The position numbers were made by a program, and so were the translations under genes. This document shows, in pieces, positions 1 to 8,256 of a stretch of DNA of 64,000 bases (its first letter is position 1; every line of letters starts with the position of its first letter). Under the pieces are notes generated by a model that worked only from the letters and a program-made list of their open reading frames with translations, ran no database searches and was not told where the DNA came from. Origin of the DNA: Arenimonas daejeonensis (GTDB taxonomy: Bacteria > Pseudomonadota > Gammaproteobacteria > Xanthomonadales > Xanthomonadaceae); NCBI RefSeq assembly GCF_007993735.1, contig NZ_CP042453.1:434001-498000 (forward strand), given 5' to 3'.

Positions 1-741
1 CGCTGTTGGGCTGCCAGCGCCAACGCACCTGGTACTCCGGGACGTGCGCCTGGCTGATCAGGTACTGCAGCAGCTGCTGCGCGCCCGCCGTGTAGTCCTG
101 GCCGTAGCGCACGCGCCCCGGCGTGTGGAAGTTGGTGAAATGAGTGGTGAAGGCATTGACGAACAGGATCTTCTCGCCGGTGTCCGGATGCGTGCGCACC
201 ACCGGGTGTTCGGCATCCGGAAACTGCTGCCGCAGGGCCAGCCGCTTCTCGGCCGGAAGGACGGCACCGAAAGTGGCTTCGATGCTGTGCCTGGCGCGCA
301 GGCCGGCGATCTGCTGCTTGATGGTTTCCGGCAACTTCTCGTAGGCCAGCGCCATGTTCGCCCACATCGTGTCGCCGCCGACTGGCGGGCATTCGACGCA
401 ACGCAGCACACAGCCGAACGGCGGTGCCTCGCGCCAGGTCGCATCGGTATGCCAGGCGTTCTCGTAGCGGTCGTTGGGCTGCTCCGGGGACTTGTAGATG
501 CGCACCAGCCCCGGATGGTTCGGATCGCTTCCGGCCACCGGATGGTCTTCCAGCGGGCCGAAGCGGCGGGCGAAGGCCACGTGCTCGGCACGGCTGATGT
601 CCTGGCCACGAAGGAAAAGCACCTTGTGCCGGACCAGCAGCGCGCGCAGTTATGGAACAGGCCGTCGTCGTGCACGGCGTCGGCCAGGCTGACGCCCGAA
701 AGTTCGGCTCCGATGGCACAGGTCAGTGGCTCGACGCGCAT
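1..741 (-). CDS. TauD/TfdA-family Fe(II)/2-oxoglutarate dioxygenase, 3' end beyond window, one frameshift
   Basis: The translation matches the TauD/TfdA family, enzymes that use Fe(II) and 2-oxoglutarate to hydroxylate (often desulfonate) small acidic substrates. It starts at ATG 741 (MRVEPLTCAIG). The iron-binding pair is seen as WHTDATW (H-x-D), followed by the family segment PPFGCVLR. The distal iron histidine and the 2-oxoglutarate arginine would lie past base 1, so the gene is partial. A one-base loss near 651 (TTATGG where TTCATGG would restore HELRALLVRHKVLFFRGQD) shifts the frame; I regard it as a sequence error. It is 10 bases downstream of the quinone oxidoreductase gene on the same strand, so they are probably cotranscribed. 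The substrate cannot be deduced. Confidence 0.8.
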
Positions 742-751
742 TCGGTTTGCC

Positions 752-1732
752 TCAGATGACGAAGATCGAAGAGCCGGTGGTCTTGCGCGATTCCAGGTCG
801 CGATGGGCCTGCACCGCGTCTTCCAGCGCGTACCGCTGGTTGATCTCGATGCGGATGCGGCCGGCGCCGACTTGCTCGAACAGCTCGGCAGCCAGCTCGG
901 CCTTTTCGGCCGGGTCGGCGATGTAGTCGGCCAGCGCCGGCCGGGTCAGGTAAAGCGAACCCTTCATCGCCAGCAGCTGCGGGTTGAACGGCGGGATCGG
1001 ACCCGAGGCGGTGCCGACGCAGACCATCAGGCCGCGGCGCCGAAGCGAATTCAGCGAGGCCTCGAAGGTGTCCTTGCCGACACTGTCGAACACCACGTCC
1101 ACGCCCGTGCCACCGGTCAGCTCGCGCACGCGCGCGGCGACATCCTCGTGGCTGTAGTTGATGACGTGGTCGCAGCCATGGGCGAGGGCGAGCCCGGCCT
1201 TGGCCTCGGTCGAGACGGTGCCGATGACGGTCAGGCCGAGCAGCTTCGCCCACTGCGACACGATCAGGCCGACGCCACCGGCGGCGGCATGCAGCAGGAT
1301 CGAATCGCCGGCCTTGAACGGATGGATCCGGCGCATCAGGTAGGCCGAGGTCAGGCCGCGCATGGTCATGGCCGCGGCGGTCTCGTAGCCGATGGCCTCG
1401 GGCAGCCTGATCAGCGGCGCGGCCGGCACCAGGCGTTCGGTGCTGTAGGCGCCCAGGGTGTTGACGAATCCGGTGTAGGTGACGCGGTCGCCGACGGCGA
1501 CCTGGTCGACGCCCGGGCCCACGGCCTGGACCACGCCCGCCGCCTCGACGCCGATGCCGGCCGGCAGCGGGACCGGGTAGGTGCCGTTGCGGAAATAGGT
1601 GTCGGCGTAGTTCAGGCCGACCGCGACATGGCGCAGCCGGACTTCGCCCGGACCCGGCTCGCCGACCTCGACGGTCTCGTAGCGCAGGACTTCCGGGCCA
1701 CCGGCCCTCTGGAATCGAACGGCATGTGCCAT
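752..1732 (-). CDS. qor: Quinone oxidoreductase (zeta-crystallin type, MDR superfamily)
   Basis: This 326-residue protein belongs to the zinc-free quinone oxidoreductase branch of the medium-chain dehydrogenases, NADPH-dependent cytosolic enzymes that reduce quinones. Family features visible are the N-terminal GroES-like fold with GLNYADTYFRNGTYP, the glycine-rich nucleotide-binding stretch HAAAGGVGLIVSQWAKLLG around residue 145, and the C-terminal dimer region. No zinc-ligand cysteine cluster is seen. The reading frame is open upstream to about 1840, but I chose the ATG at 1732 (MAHAVRFQRAGG) because family alignment begins there. It is divergent from the AraC-type regulator gene at 1886, with a palindromic candidate operator between them. 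Confidence 0.88.
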   Translation of the reverse strand: MAHAVRFQRAGGPEVLRYETVEVGEPGPGEVRLRHVAVGLNYADTYFRNGTYPVPLPAGIGVEAAGVVQAVGPGVDQVAVGDRVTYTGFVNTLGAYSTERLVPAAPLIRLPEAIGYETAAAMTMRGLTSAYLMRRIHPFKAGDSILLHAAAGGVGLIVSQWAKLLGLTVIGTVSTEAKAGLALAHGCDHVINYSHEDVAARVRELTGGTGVDVVFDSVGKDTFEASLNSLRRRGLMVCVGTASGPIPPFNPQLLAMKGSLYLTRPALADYIADPAEKAELAAELFEQVGAGRIRIEINQRYALEDAVQAHRDLESRKTTGSSIFVI

Positions 1733-1839
1733 GGCAGGGTGCTGGAGCCTCTGGACAGGGAACCGGATGGGCCCCGGAAGGGGCCGGACGCCTTGGACTA
1801 TAGGCAGGAGGGGTGCGCAACTCTTGCCAAAGGGCGACA

Positions 1840-1860
1840 ATGACTTGTCATTTCATGACA
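1840..1860. promoter_or_regulatory. Candidate operator: three alternating ATGAC/GTCAT half-sites
   Basis: The sequence reads ATGAC-TT-GTCAT-TTC-ATGACA, i.e. two overlapping perfect inverted repeats (5-2-5 and 6-3-6). It sits between the divergent qor (start 1732) and AraC-type regulator (start 1886) genes, 25 bases before the regulator start codon. A divergent regulator with a palindrome in the shared intergenic region suggests autoregulation, but which protein binds is inference. Confidence 0.4.
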
Positions 1861-1885
1861 GGCCACCGAAAGGCGGAACCGCCCC

Positions 1886-2893
1886 ATGAGCAGCCTGATC
1901 CGCGCCGCGACGCTGAAGAACTATTTCGAGGTCGCGCAGCAGCTCGACCTCAACCCGCAGCCGCTGCTGCACGCGGTCGGCCTGAGCCGGACCATGCTGG
2001 CCGATCCCGAACGGCGCATCCCGGCCGCCGCCGCCGTGCGCCTGCTGGAGGAGTCCGCCTACAGCAGCGGCTGCGACACCTTCGGCCTGCGCATGGCCGA
2101 GTCGCGGCAGCTGTCGGACTTCGGCGTGGTCAGCCTGCTGCTGATCCACCAGCCGACCCTGCGCGACGCGCTGATGACCACGATGAAATACCGGCACCTT
2201 CTGAACGAGCTGCTGGCCATCCATGTCGAGGACCGCGGCCGCACAGTGGTGATCCGCGAGGAGTTCGTCGCCGACACCGGCGCCTCCTCGCGCCAGGCCA
2301 TCGAACTGGCGCTCGGCGCGCTATACCGCCTCTGCGGTTTCCTGCTGGGCCCGCACTGGAAGCCGCACAGCGTGAACTTCACCCACGGAGCGCCCGGCAA
2401 CCTGCAGGTGCACCGGCGCGTTTTCCGCTGTCCCTCGGAGTTCGATCGTGAGTTCAACGGCATCGTCTGCGACGCCGGCGACCTGAACTTCCCCAATCCC
2501 TCTGCCGACCCGGTGATGGCGCGCTACGTCAACCGCCTGGTGGAAGCGCTGCCGGCGCCGACCCGCAGCTCGATCACCACCGACGTGCGCAAGGACCTCT
2601 ACATCCTGATGCCGATGGGCCAGGCGACCATCGAACAGGTGGCCAGCGGCCGCGGCATGAACGTGCGCACGCTGCAGCGGCGCCTGGAGGAAGCCGGCGA
2701 GACCTTCTCCGAGGCACTGAACTCGGTCCGCACCGACCTGGCGCTGCGTTACATGGAGAACCGGCAGTACTCGCTGCAGGCGGTCGGCCGGCTGCTGGGG
2801 TTCTCCTCGCCCAGTTCCTTCTCGCGCTGGTTCAGCGGCGAGTTCGGCAAGGCGCCGCGGGCCTGGCGCAAGGACTTGCGGCCGCCGGGCTGA
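1886..2893 (+). CDS. AraC-family transcriptional regulator
   Basis: The 335-residue protein has the layout of OruR/ArgR-like AraC regulators: an N-terminal ligand-binding domain of the AraC-binding type (about residues 1-195, with the family stretch RRIPAAAAVRLLEESA) and a C-terminal double helix-turn-helix (about 235-325). The latter is recognisable from GMNVRTLQRRLEEAGETF and from the second-helix signature SLQAVGRLLGFSSPSSFSRWF. It binds DNA in the cytosol and presumably responds to a small effector. It is divergent from the qor/TauD pair, its most likely targets. The ATG at 1886 is preceded by a weak purine-rich site. Confidence 0.88.
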   Translation: MSSLIRAATLKNYFEVAQQLDLNPQPLLHAVGLSRTMLADPERRIPAAAAVRLLEESAYSSGCDTFGLRMAESRQLSDFGVVSLLLIHQPTLRDALMTTMKYRHLLNELLAIHVEDRGRTVVIREEFVADTGASSRQAIELALGALYRLCGFLLGPHWKPHSVNFTHGAPGNLQVHRRVFRCPSEFDREFNGIVCDAGDLNFPNPSADPVMARYVNRLVEALPAPTRSSITTDVRKDLYILMPMGQATIEQVASGRGMNVRTLQRRLEEAGETFSEALNSVRTDLALRYMENRQYSLQAVGRLLGFSSPSSFSRWFSGEFGKAPRAWRKDLRPPG

Positions 2894-2942
2894 CCCGGCG
2901 GCCCGCCGGGCGGTGGTGGGCGGTGGGCGGCCCCGGCCAGGG

Positions 2943-2970
2943 TGCATCAATCTCCGGCCTCGCCCGTATC
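2943..2970 (+). promoter_or_regulatory. Putative ECF-type promoter of the sigma/anti-sigma genes
   Basis: TGCATCA, then 16 bases, then GTATC. It resembles two better-matched elements at 4319 and 5182 that precede the other transcription units of the cluster (TGCATCC-17-GTAAG). It lies about 40 bases before the sigma gene, so autoregulation is likely. The assignment rests on motif recurrence only. Confidence 0.4.
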
Positions 2971-3010
2971 CATCTGCATCCTCACCTGACCTTCCAAGGC
3001 CTGGCCTACC

Positions 3011-3637
3011 ATGTCGCCGGACTTCCCCATCCCAGGACCCACGCCCTTCGAGGCGGCCAGACTAGTGTCCACGCAGGCCCCCACCGCCCGAGATCTGCCG
3101 GACTGGTCCCGCGACATGGCCGCGGTGTCGCAGTCACGCGACCATGCCAGCTTCATGCGGATCTACGACCACTTCATGCCCCGGCTGTGCCTCTACCTGC
3201 GCGGCCTCGGCTGCAACGACGCGACCGCCGAGGAACTGGCCCAGGAAGCCCTGCTCCGCCTCTGGCAGCGCGCCGACCGTTATGATCCCGGGCGCAGCAG
3301 CCTGAGCACCTGGCTGTTCCGCATCGGGCGCAACCTGCACATCGACCGGGTCCGGCACGAACACGGCTGGATGCAGACCCAGCAGGTGGTGGAGCAGGTG
3401 CTGGCCGAGGAAGGTCCACCGGGATCGACGGCCGAAGACCATGCCGACCACGCCCAGCTCAAGCGCCGGATCGACGAACTGTCGGCGGTGCAGGCGCGGC
3501 TGGTGCGCATGTCCTACTTCGAAGCCAAGTCCCATCACGAGATCGCGCAGGAACTGCAGATGCCACTGGGCACCATCAAATCGCACCTGCGCCGGGCGTT
3601 CCTGAAGCTGCAGTCGCAGCTGGGAGGGGCACGATGA
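3011..3637 (+). CDS. ECF RNA polymerase sigma factor (RpoE/ChrR-type group)
   Basis: This 208-residue protein carries sigma region 2 (FMRIYDHFMPRLCLYLRGLG, then AEELAQEALLRLWQRADRYDP and STWLFRIGRNLHIDRVR) and sigma region 4 (LVRMSYFEAKSHHEIAQELQMPLGTIKSHLRRAFLKL). The short linker identifies it as an ECF factor. The next gene overlaps it by four bases (ATGA) and encodes a zinc anti-sigma factor of the ChrR type, which in known systems releases the sigma factor under singlet oxygen or related membrane stress. The first 35 or so residues precede region 2 and are not conserved, so a later start is possible. Confidence 0.93.
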   Translation: MSPDFPIPGPTPFEAARLVSTQAPTARDLPDWSRDMAAVSQSRDHASFMRIYDHFMPRLCLYLRGLGCNDATAEELAQEALLRLWQRADRYDPGRSSLSTWLFRIGRNLHIDRVRHEHGWMQTQQVVEQVLAEEGPPGSTAEDHADHAQLKRRIDELSAVQARLVRMSYFEAKSHHEIAQELQMPLGTIKSHLRRAFLKLQSQLGGAR

Positions 3638-4307
3638 GCCCCCGCCACCACCTGGATGCCTCGACCGTGATGGGTTACGGCGCGGGCGCACTGGCGCCGG
3701 AACTGGCCGTGGTCGTGGCCACCCACCTGGAAAGCTGCGCGCACTGCCGACGCCAGGTGCAGGATGCCGAACGCGTCGGCGGCCTGCTGGTCGCCCAGCA
3801 GCAGCCGGCCGGACCCCCGGGCCCCGGCAGCTGGCGCTGCGCCAGGCGATGCTCGACCAGCTCGCGCTTCCGGTGGAAAGCGATGCGCCGGAAGCGGCGG
3901 ACGTCGAGCCGACGCCGCCTTCGCGCGACCCCGACCGCCTGCCGGCCGCGCTGCATCCGTATTTCGGAACGTCCTACCGCGCCCTGAAGTGGCGCTGGAT
4001 GGCGCCGGGTGTGCACATCATCCGGGCCAGCGGCACCCGCACGCTGCTGCTGCTCAGGATCGCACCGGGCAAGAGCATGCCGGTGCACAGCCACGGCCGG
4101 AACGAGCTGACGCAGATCCTGCAGGGTTCGTACACCGATGCCCTGGGCCTGTTCTCGCCCGGCGACGTGGCCGACCTGGACAGTGACGTCGAACACCAGC
4201 CGGTCACCGCCCCGGGCGTGGCCTGCATCTGCGTCTCGGCGCTGGATGCACCGCTGCGTTTTCCCGGCTGGCTGGCGCGCAAGCTGCAGCCGCTGTTCGA
4301 CCTGTAG
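3634..4307 (+). CDS. chrR: ChrR-type zinc anti-sigma factor with cupin domain (one frameshift)
   Basis: The product would sequester the ECF sigma factor encoded just upstream. The N-terminal domain has an early His pair (PRHHLDAS) and H-x3-C-x2-C in HLESCAHCRRQV, the zinc ligands of ChrR-like anti-sigma domains. The C-terminal domain is a cupin with the metal-type pattern H-S-H-x3-E in PVHSHGRNELTQILQG plus a later His (DVEHQP). It overlaps the sigma gene by ATGA. Near 3829 one base is missing (CCCCGGC where CCCCGGGC is needed), splitting the gene into 3634-3987 and 3849-4307 frames; restoring it gives one protein of about 224 residues. I treat the break as a sequence error. Confidence 0.85.
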
Positions 4308-4318
4308 GCGCCGTCGCC

Positions 4319-4347
4319 TGCATCCACCACGCGTCCGACCGCGTAAG
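4319..4347 (+). promoter_or_regulatory. Putative ECF-type promoter upstream of 4379 gene
   Basis: TGCATCC, 17 bases, GTAAG. The copy at 5182-5210 has the same hexamer-like blocks and identical spacing. It lies in the short gap between chrR and the exported protein gene, 32 bases before its start. Likely recognised by the sigma factor encoded at 3011. Confidence 0.5.
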
Positions 4348-4378
4348 AAGGAGCGGTCAACCCGAGGTTGGATTCGCC

Positions 4379-5146
4379 ATGCAGCGTGCGGTCTTGTGTC
4401 TGGTACTGGCTTGCCTTTCCGCGGCCCCGTGCGCCGCTGAACCGCTGACGCGGCGCGAGGACGCGAGTGTCTTCGCGCGCGACGGCCGCCTGCTCTACCG
4501 CGAAACCCATTGGTCGGCGGGCGCGGACGATCCGCGGCGGCTGGTTCTCTACCGCTGCGCCGACGGACGCCCGTTCGCGCGCAAGCGCGTGCTGGCGCAA
4601 GGCTCGCCGCAGGCGCCGGATTTCGAACTGGTGGATGCGCGCGACGGCTACCGTGAAGGCGTACGCACGCGCAACGGCCGCCGCGAAGTCCTCGCCGGTG
4701 AGGCGGTGGACAACCCGGCGGGTGTCCCACTGGACGTACCTGGAAACGGCGTGATCGATGCCGGGTTCGACGCCGCCGTGCGCCGCCACTGGGACCGGCT
4801 GATGGCGGGCGAGACGGTGCGCTTGCAGTTCCTTATGCCGAGCCGCCAGCGTTTCTACCCGGTCAGGGTGCAGCGTGACACCGGCCTGGACTGGCAGGGC
4901 GTGCCGGCTGAGCGCCTGCGCATGCAGCTGGACCTGTGGTTCGGCTTCGTGGTGCCGCCGATCATGGTGACCTATGCCCGTGACGACCAGCGGCTGCTGG
5001 AGTTCGCCGGGACCGGCAACCTGCGCGATGTGCAGCAGGATTATCCGCAGGTGCGGATCGCCTTCGCGCCGCAGCGCGCCAGGGCCAGCGCCGGGGAAGT
5101 CGCCGCGGCCCGCAACGTCGCGCTGGCGGGCCAGTGCCGGTTCTGA
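4379..5146 (+). CDS. Exported protein of unknown function in the sigma/ChrR cluster
   Basis: A 255-residue protein with a clear Sec signal peptide (basic MQR, hydrophobic stretch, cleavage after APCAAEP or nearby). The remainder is soluble, charged and has no membrane segment, so it is predicted periplasmic. I do not recognise a catalytic motif; conserved-looking segments include AVDNPAGVPLDVPGNGVIDAG and LDLWFGFVVPPIMVTY. Its position between the anti-sigma gene and the desaturase, with its own ECF-like promoter, suggests it is part of the same stress regulon and may act on envelope lipids. It could also be a scaffold or sensor; function is unassigned. Confidence 0.75.
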   Translation: MQRAVLCLVLACLSAAPCAAEPLTRREDASVFARDGRLLYRETHWSAGADDPRRLVLYRCADGRPFARKRVLAQGSPQAPDFELVDARDGYREGVRTRNGRREVLAGEAVDNPAGVPLDVPGNGVIDAGFDAAVRRHWDRLMAGETVRLQFLMPSRQRFYPVRVQRDTGLDWQGVPAERLRMQLDLWFGFVVPPIMVTYARDDQRLLEFAGTGNLRDVQQDYPQVRIAFAPQRARASAGEVAAARNVALAGQCRF

Positions 5147-5181
5147 CCCGCGTTTCCTCCGCGACGACCGTGCGGCCCGGC

Positions 5182-5210
5182 TGCATCCAATCCGGCGTCT
5201 CGCGCGTAAG
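5182..5210 (+). promoter_or_regulatory. Putative ECF-type promoter of the lipid-modification operon
   Basis: TGCATCC, 17 bases, GTAAG, identical in blocks and spacing to the element at 4319-4347. It is 27 bases upstream of the desaturase start and after the stop of the preceding gene, so it would drive the long coupled operon 5238-12485. Confidence 0.5.
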
Positions 5211-5237
5211 TGTTGCGAATCCACCGGAGACGGAACG

Positions 5238-6203
5238 ATGCCGCGGCCCAGCCTGCAGCCAGGGAACCATCGCATGATGCAGACGCTGCGCCGCTGGTTC
5301 GACACCGGTGCCGACGACACCGGGGATCCGTCACCCGGCCAGGGCGCGCGTGTCGACTGGGCCCGCGCCCTGCCCTTCTTCGCGATGCACCTGGCCTGCC
5401 TGGGCGTGCTGTGGGTGGGCGTGTCGTGGTTCGCCGTGGTGGTGGCGCTGGTGCTTTACGCGGTGCGCATGTTCGCGATCACCGGCTTCTACCACCGCTA
5501 TTTCTCCCATCGCACCTTCCGCACCTCGCGTGCGGTGCAGCTCCTGTTCGCGCTGATCGGCGCCGCCTGCGTTCAGCGCGGGCCGCTGTGGTGGGCCGCG
5601 CACCACCGCAACCACCACCGCCATGCCGACACCGCGGCCGATCCGCATTCACCGGCGGTGCACGGGTTCTGGTGGAGCCACATGGGCTGGTTCCTGACCC
5701 GCGAGCGCTTCCGCACCGACTGGTCGCGCATTCCCGACCTCGCGAAGTTTCCGGAACTGCGCTGGCTGGACCGCTACGACATCGCGGTGCCGCTGGCGCT
5801 GGCCGCCGCCTTGTACGCCCTGGGCGAAGGGCTGGAACGTTTCGCGCCGGCACTGGGCACCACCGGCCCGCAACTGCTGGTGTGGGGATTCTTCGTCTCG
5901 ACCGTGGTGCTGTTCCACGCCACGGTGACTATCAACTCGCTGGCGCACCGCTTCGGCAGCCGGCGTTTCGCCACCCGCGACGACAGCCGCAACAACCTGC
6001 TGCTGGCGCTGCTGACCTTCGGCGAAGGCTGGCACAACAACCACCACTTCTTTCCGGGCAGCGCCCGCCAGGGTTTCGCCTGGTGGGAAGTCGACCTGAC
6101 CTGGTACGGGCTGCGCGCGATGTCCGCGCTGGGGTTGGTGCACGACCTCAAGCCGGTGCCGGCCTGGGTGCTGGCCCGCGTCGATGCGGGGGACAAGGCA
6201 TGA
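5238..6203 (+). CDS. Membrane acyl-CoA/acyl-lipid desaturase (delta-9 type)
   Basis: Predicted to insert a double bond in fatty acyl chains using a di-iron centre in the inner membrane. The three histidine boxes of the family are present: HRYFSH near residue 85, HHRNHH near 122 and HNNHH near 266. Hydrophobic segments (FFAMHLACLGVLWVGVSWF; VQLLFALIGAACV) fit the four-helix topology. The start at 5238 is supported by GGAGA seven bases upstream. The stop overlaps the next start by ATGA. In this cluster, desaturation would supply unsaturated chains to the two cyclopropane-synthase-like methyltransferases downstream. Confidence 0.9.
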   Translation: MPRPSLQPGNHRMMQTLRRWFDTGADDTGDPSPGQGARVDWARALPFFAMHLACLGVLWVGVSWFAVVVALVLYAVRMFAITGFYHRYFSHRTFRTSRAVQLLFALIGAACVQRGPLWWAAHHRNHHRHADTAADPHSPAVHGFWWSHMGWFLTRERFRTDWSRIPDLAKFPELRWLDRYDIAVPLALAAALYALGEGLERFAPALGTTGPQLLVWGFFVSTVVLFHATVTINSLAHRFGSRRFATRDDSRNNLLLALLTFGEGWHNNHHFFPGSARQGFAWWEVDLTWYGLRAMSALGLVHDLKPVPAWVLARVDAGDKA

Positions 6204-7492
6204 GCCAGCACATCGCCGTGATCGGGTCGGGCATCGCCGGCCTCGCCAGCGCCTGGTGGCTGTCGCAGCGCCATCGCGTGACACTGTTCGAGCGCAACGA
6301 CTACTTCGGCGGCCATACCCACACGCACGACGTGGAGATCGGCGGCCGCACGGTCGCGGTGGACAGCGGCTTCATCGTGTTCAATACCCTGCACTACCCG
6401 TTGCTGAGTTCGCTGTTCGACACGCTTGGCGTGGAATCGCAGCCGACCACGATGAGTTTTTCGGTGCACGACGAGCGCAGCGGGCTGGAGTACAACGCCA
6501 CCTCGCTGGACGGGCTGTTCTGCCAGCGCCGCAACCTGGTGTCGCCGCGGTTCTGGCGCATGCTGCTGGACCTGCGGCGCTTCTACCGCGAGGCGCCGGC
6601 GCTGCTGGCCGGCGACGGCGACGGGCCGGCGTTGGGCGATTATCTGGCGCAGCGCGGCTACGGCGAGCTGTTCATCCGCGACCACCTGGTGCCGATGGCG
6701 TCAGCGCTGTGGTCGTCGCCGGCCGGCAACGTGCTGCAGTTCCCGGCCCGCCACATGCTGCGTTTCATGGACAACCACCAGATGCTGCAGGTGTCGGGCC
6801 GGGCGCCGTGGCGCGTGGTCAAGGGCGGTTCGGCCCGTTACATCGACGCACTGCGCGCGAACTGGACGGTCGAAGCGCGGCTGGGTTGCCCGGTGCATAC
6901 GATCCGGCGCGGCAGCGAGAGCGTGCGGATCGACAGCGCCAATGGCCGGGAACGTTTCGACCAGGTCGTGATGGCCTGCCACAGCAACCAGGCCCTGGCG
7001 CTGCTGTCCGATGCCGACGCGGCGGAATACGAGGTGCTGGGCGCGATCCGCTACCAGCCCAACGAAGCCGTGCTGCACACCGACGAGCGCCTGCTGCCGC
7101 GCAACCGAAAGGCCTGGGCCGCCTGGAACGCGCACGTGCCGCGTGACGCCGGCGCGCCGTGTACGGTCAGCTACTGCATGAACCAGCTGCAGGGCCTGGA
7201 CGTCGACGTCCCGCTGGTCGTGACCCTCAACCGCAGCCACGCGATCCGGCCCGACCGCATCCTGCGCACGATGCAATACGCCCATCCCATCCACGACCAC
7301 GCGATGGTGCGGGCGCAGGCCCGGCGTGCGCAGCTGCAGGGCCGTCGCCGCACCTGGTTCGCCGGCGCCTACTGGGGTTGGGGTTTCCACGAGGACGGCA
7401 TCCGCAGCGCGTACGACGTGGTGCAGGCGCTGGAAGCGGACGAAGGCAGGCCAGGCCAGCCGGCGCGGCCGCAGGCGGTGGAACCGGCATGA
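6200..7492 (+). CDS. FAD-dependent amine-oxidase-like oxidoreductase
   Basis: A 430-residue flavoprotein. The N-terminus has the dinucleotide-binding motif GSGIAGLASAWWLS followed by an acidic strand end (LFERNDYFGGHTHTHDV), typical of NAD(P)-binding Rossmann-like amine oxidases. The C-terminal FAD contact is seen as WFAGAYWGWGFHEDGIRSA. Homologous proteins occur next to DUF1365 and cyclopropane synthase genes in many bacteria and are part of RpoE-ChrR regulons such as that of Rhodobacter sphaeroides. The exact substrate is not known, but an oxidation of modified acyl chains is a reasonable inference. It is coupled at both ends by four-base overlaps. Confidence 0.88.
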   Translation: MSQHIAVIGSGIAGLASAWWLSQRHRVTLFERNDYFGGHTHTHDVEIGGRTVAVDSGFIVFNTLHYPLLSSLFDTLGVESQPTTMSFSVHDERSGLEYNATSLDGLFCQRRNLVSPRFWRMLLDLRRFYREAPALLAGDGDGPALGDYLAQRGYGELFIRDHLVPMASALWSSPAGNVLQFPARHMLRFMDNHQMLQVSGRAPWRVVKGGSARYIDALRANWTVEARLGCPVHTIRRGSESVRIDSANGRERFDQVVMACHSNQALALLSDADAAEYEVLGAIRYQPNEAVLHTDERLLPRNRKAWAAWNAHVPRDAGAPCTVSYCMNQLQGLDVDVPLVVTLNRSHAIRPDRILRTMQYAHPIHDHAMVRAQARRAQLQGRRRTWFAGAYWGWGFHEDGIRSAYDVVQALEADEGRPGQPARPQAVEPA

Positions 7493-8256
7493 GCGCCAGC
7501 GCGATCTACCACGGCTCGGTGACGCACCGCCGGCATGCGCCGCACCCGCATGCATTCGAGTACCGGATGGCGCAGCTGTGGCTGGACCTGGACGAACTCG
7601 ACGACGTGTTCCACGGCCGCTGGCTGTGGTCCAGCCGCGGCCGCAACCTCGCCGAGTTCCGCCGCAGCGACTATCTCGGCCCGCCGTCGCGGCCGCTGGC
7701 CGACGCGGTGCGCGACCGGGTCGAACAGGCGATCGGGCGTCGCCCCACCGGGCCGGTGCGGCTGCTCACCCACCTGCGGTATGCCGGTTACGTGTTCAAT
7801 CCGGTCAGCTTCTACTACTGCTACGACGCGGACGGGGAGACTCTTCACAGCATCGTCGCGGAGATCACCAACACGCCCTGGCGCGAACGCCACGCGTACG
7901 TGCTGCCGGTCGCAGGGGCCCAGCCGCGGGGCCGGGCCCTGCACTGGTCCTTCGACAAGCAGTTCCACGTCTCGCCCTTCCTGCCGATGGACTGTCGTTA
8001 TGACTGGAGCTTCACACCGCCTGGCGAAGACTTGCGCGTGCACATGCAGGTATGGCGGGAATCCGAGCGCCAGTTCGACGCGACCCTGGCCCTGCAGCGG
8101 CGACCGCTGGACGGACCCGGGCTCGCGCTGACCCTGGCCCGCTTCCCGCTGATGACGCTGCAGGTGACCGGCGCCATCCACTGGCAAGCGCTGCGGCTGT
8201 GGCTCAAACGCAATCCGGTCCATGACCACCCTTCACTTTCCGGAAAACAGGCATGA
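7489..8256 (+). CDS. DUF1365 family protein
   Basis: A 255-residue protein with the family hallmarks: N-terminal IYHGSVTHRRHAPHPHAFEYR, the central LRYAGYVFNPVSFYYCYD, and FDKQFHVSPFLPMDCRYDW. DUF1365 proteins nearly always sit between an FAD oxidoreductase and a cyclopropane-fatty-acid synthase, as here, and the trio is a component of singlet-oxygen stress operons. No biochemical activity can be read from the sequence, although the conserved His, Asn and Tyr residues look enzyme-like. Overlaps its neighbours by ATGA on each side. Confidence 0.9.
   Translation: MSASAIYHGSVTHRRHAPHPHAFEYRMAQLWLDLDELDDVFHGRWLWSSRGRNLAEFRRSDYLGPPSRPLADAVRDRVEQAIGRRPTGPVRLLTHLRYAGYVFNPVSFYYCYDADGETLHSIVAEITNTPWRERHAYVLPVAGAQPRGRALHWSFDKQFHVSPFLPMDCRYDWSFTPPGEDLRVHMQVWRESERQFDATLALQRRPLDGPGLALTLARFPLMTLQVTGAIHWQALRLWLKRNPVHDHPSLSGKQA

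Noticed and set aside
44..1843. Long plus-strand open frame of about 600 codons opposite the dioxygenase and qor genes
   Set aside because: It is a shadow of two recognisable minus-strand genes; high GC at third positions leaves antisense frames open. No domain is visible.
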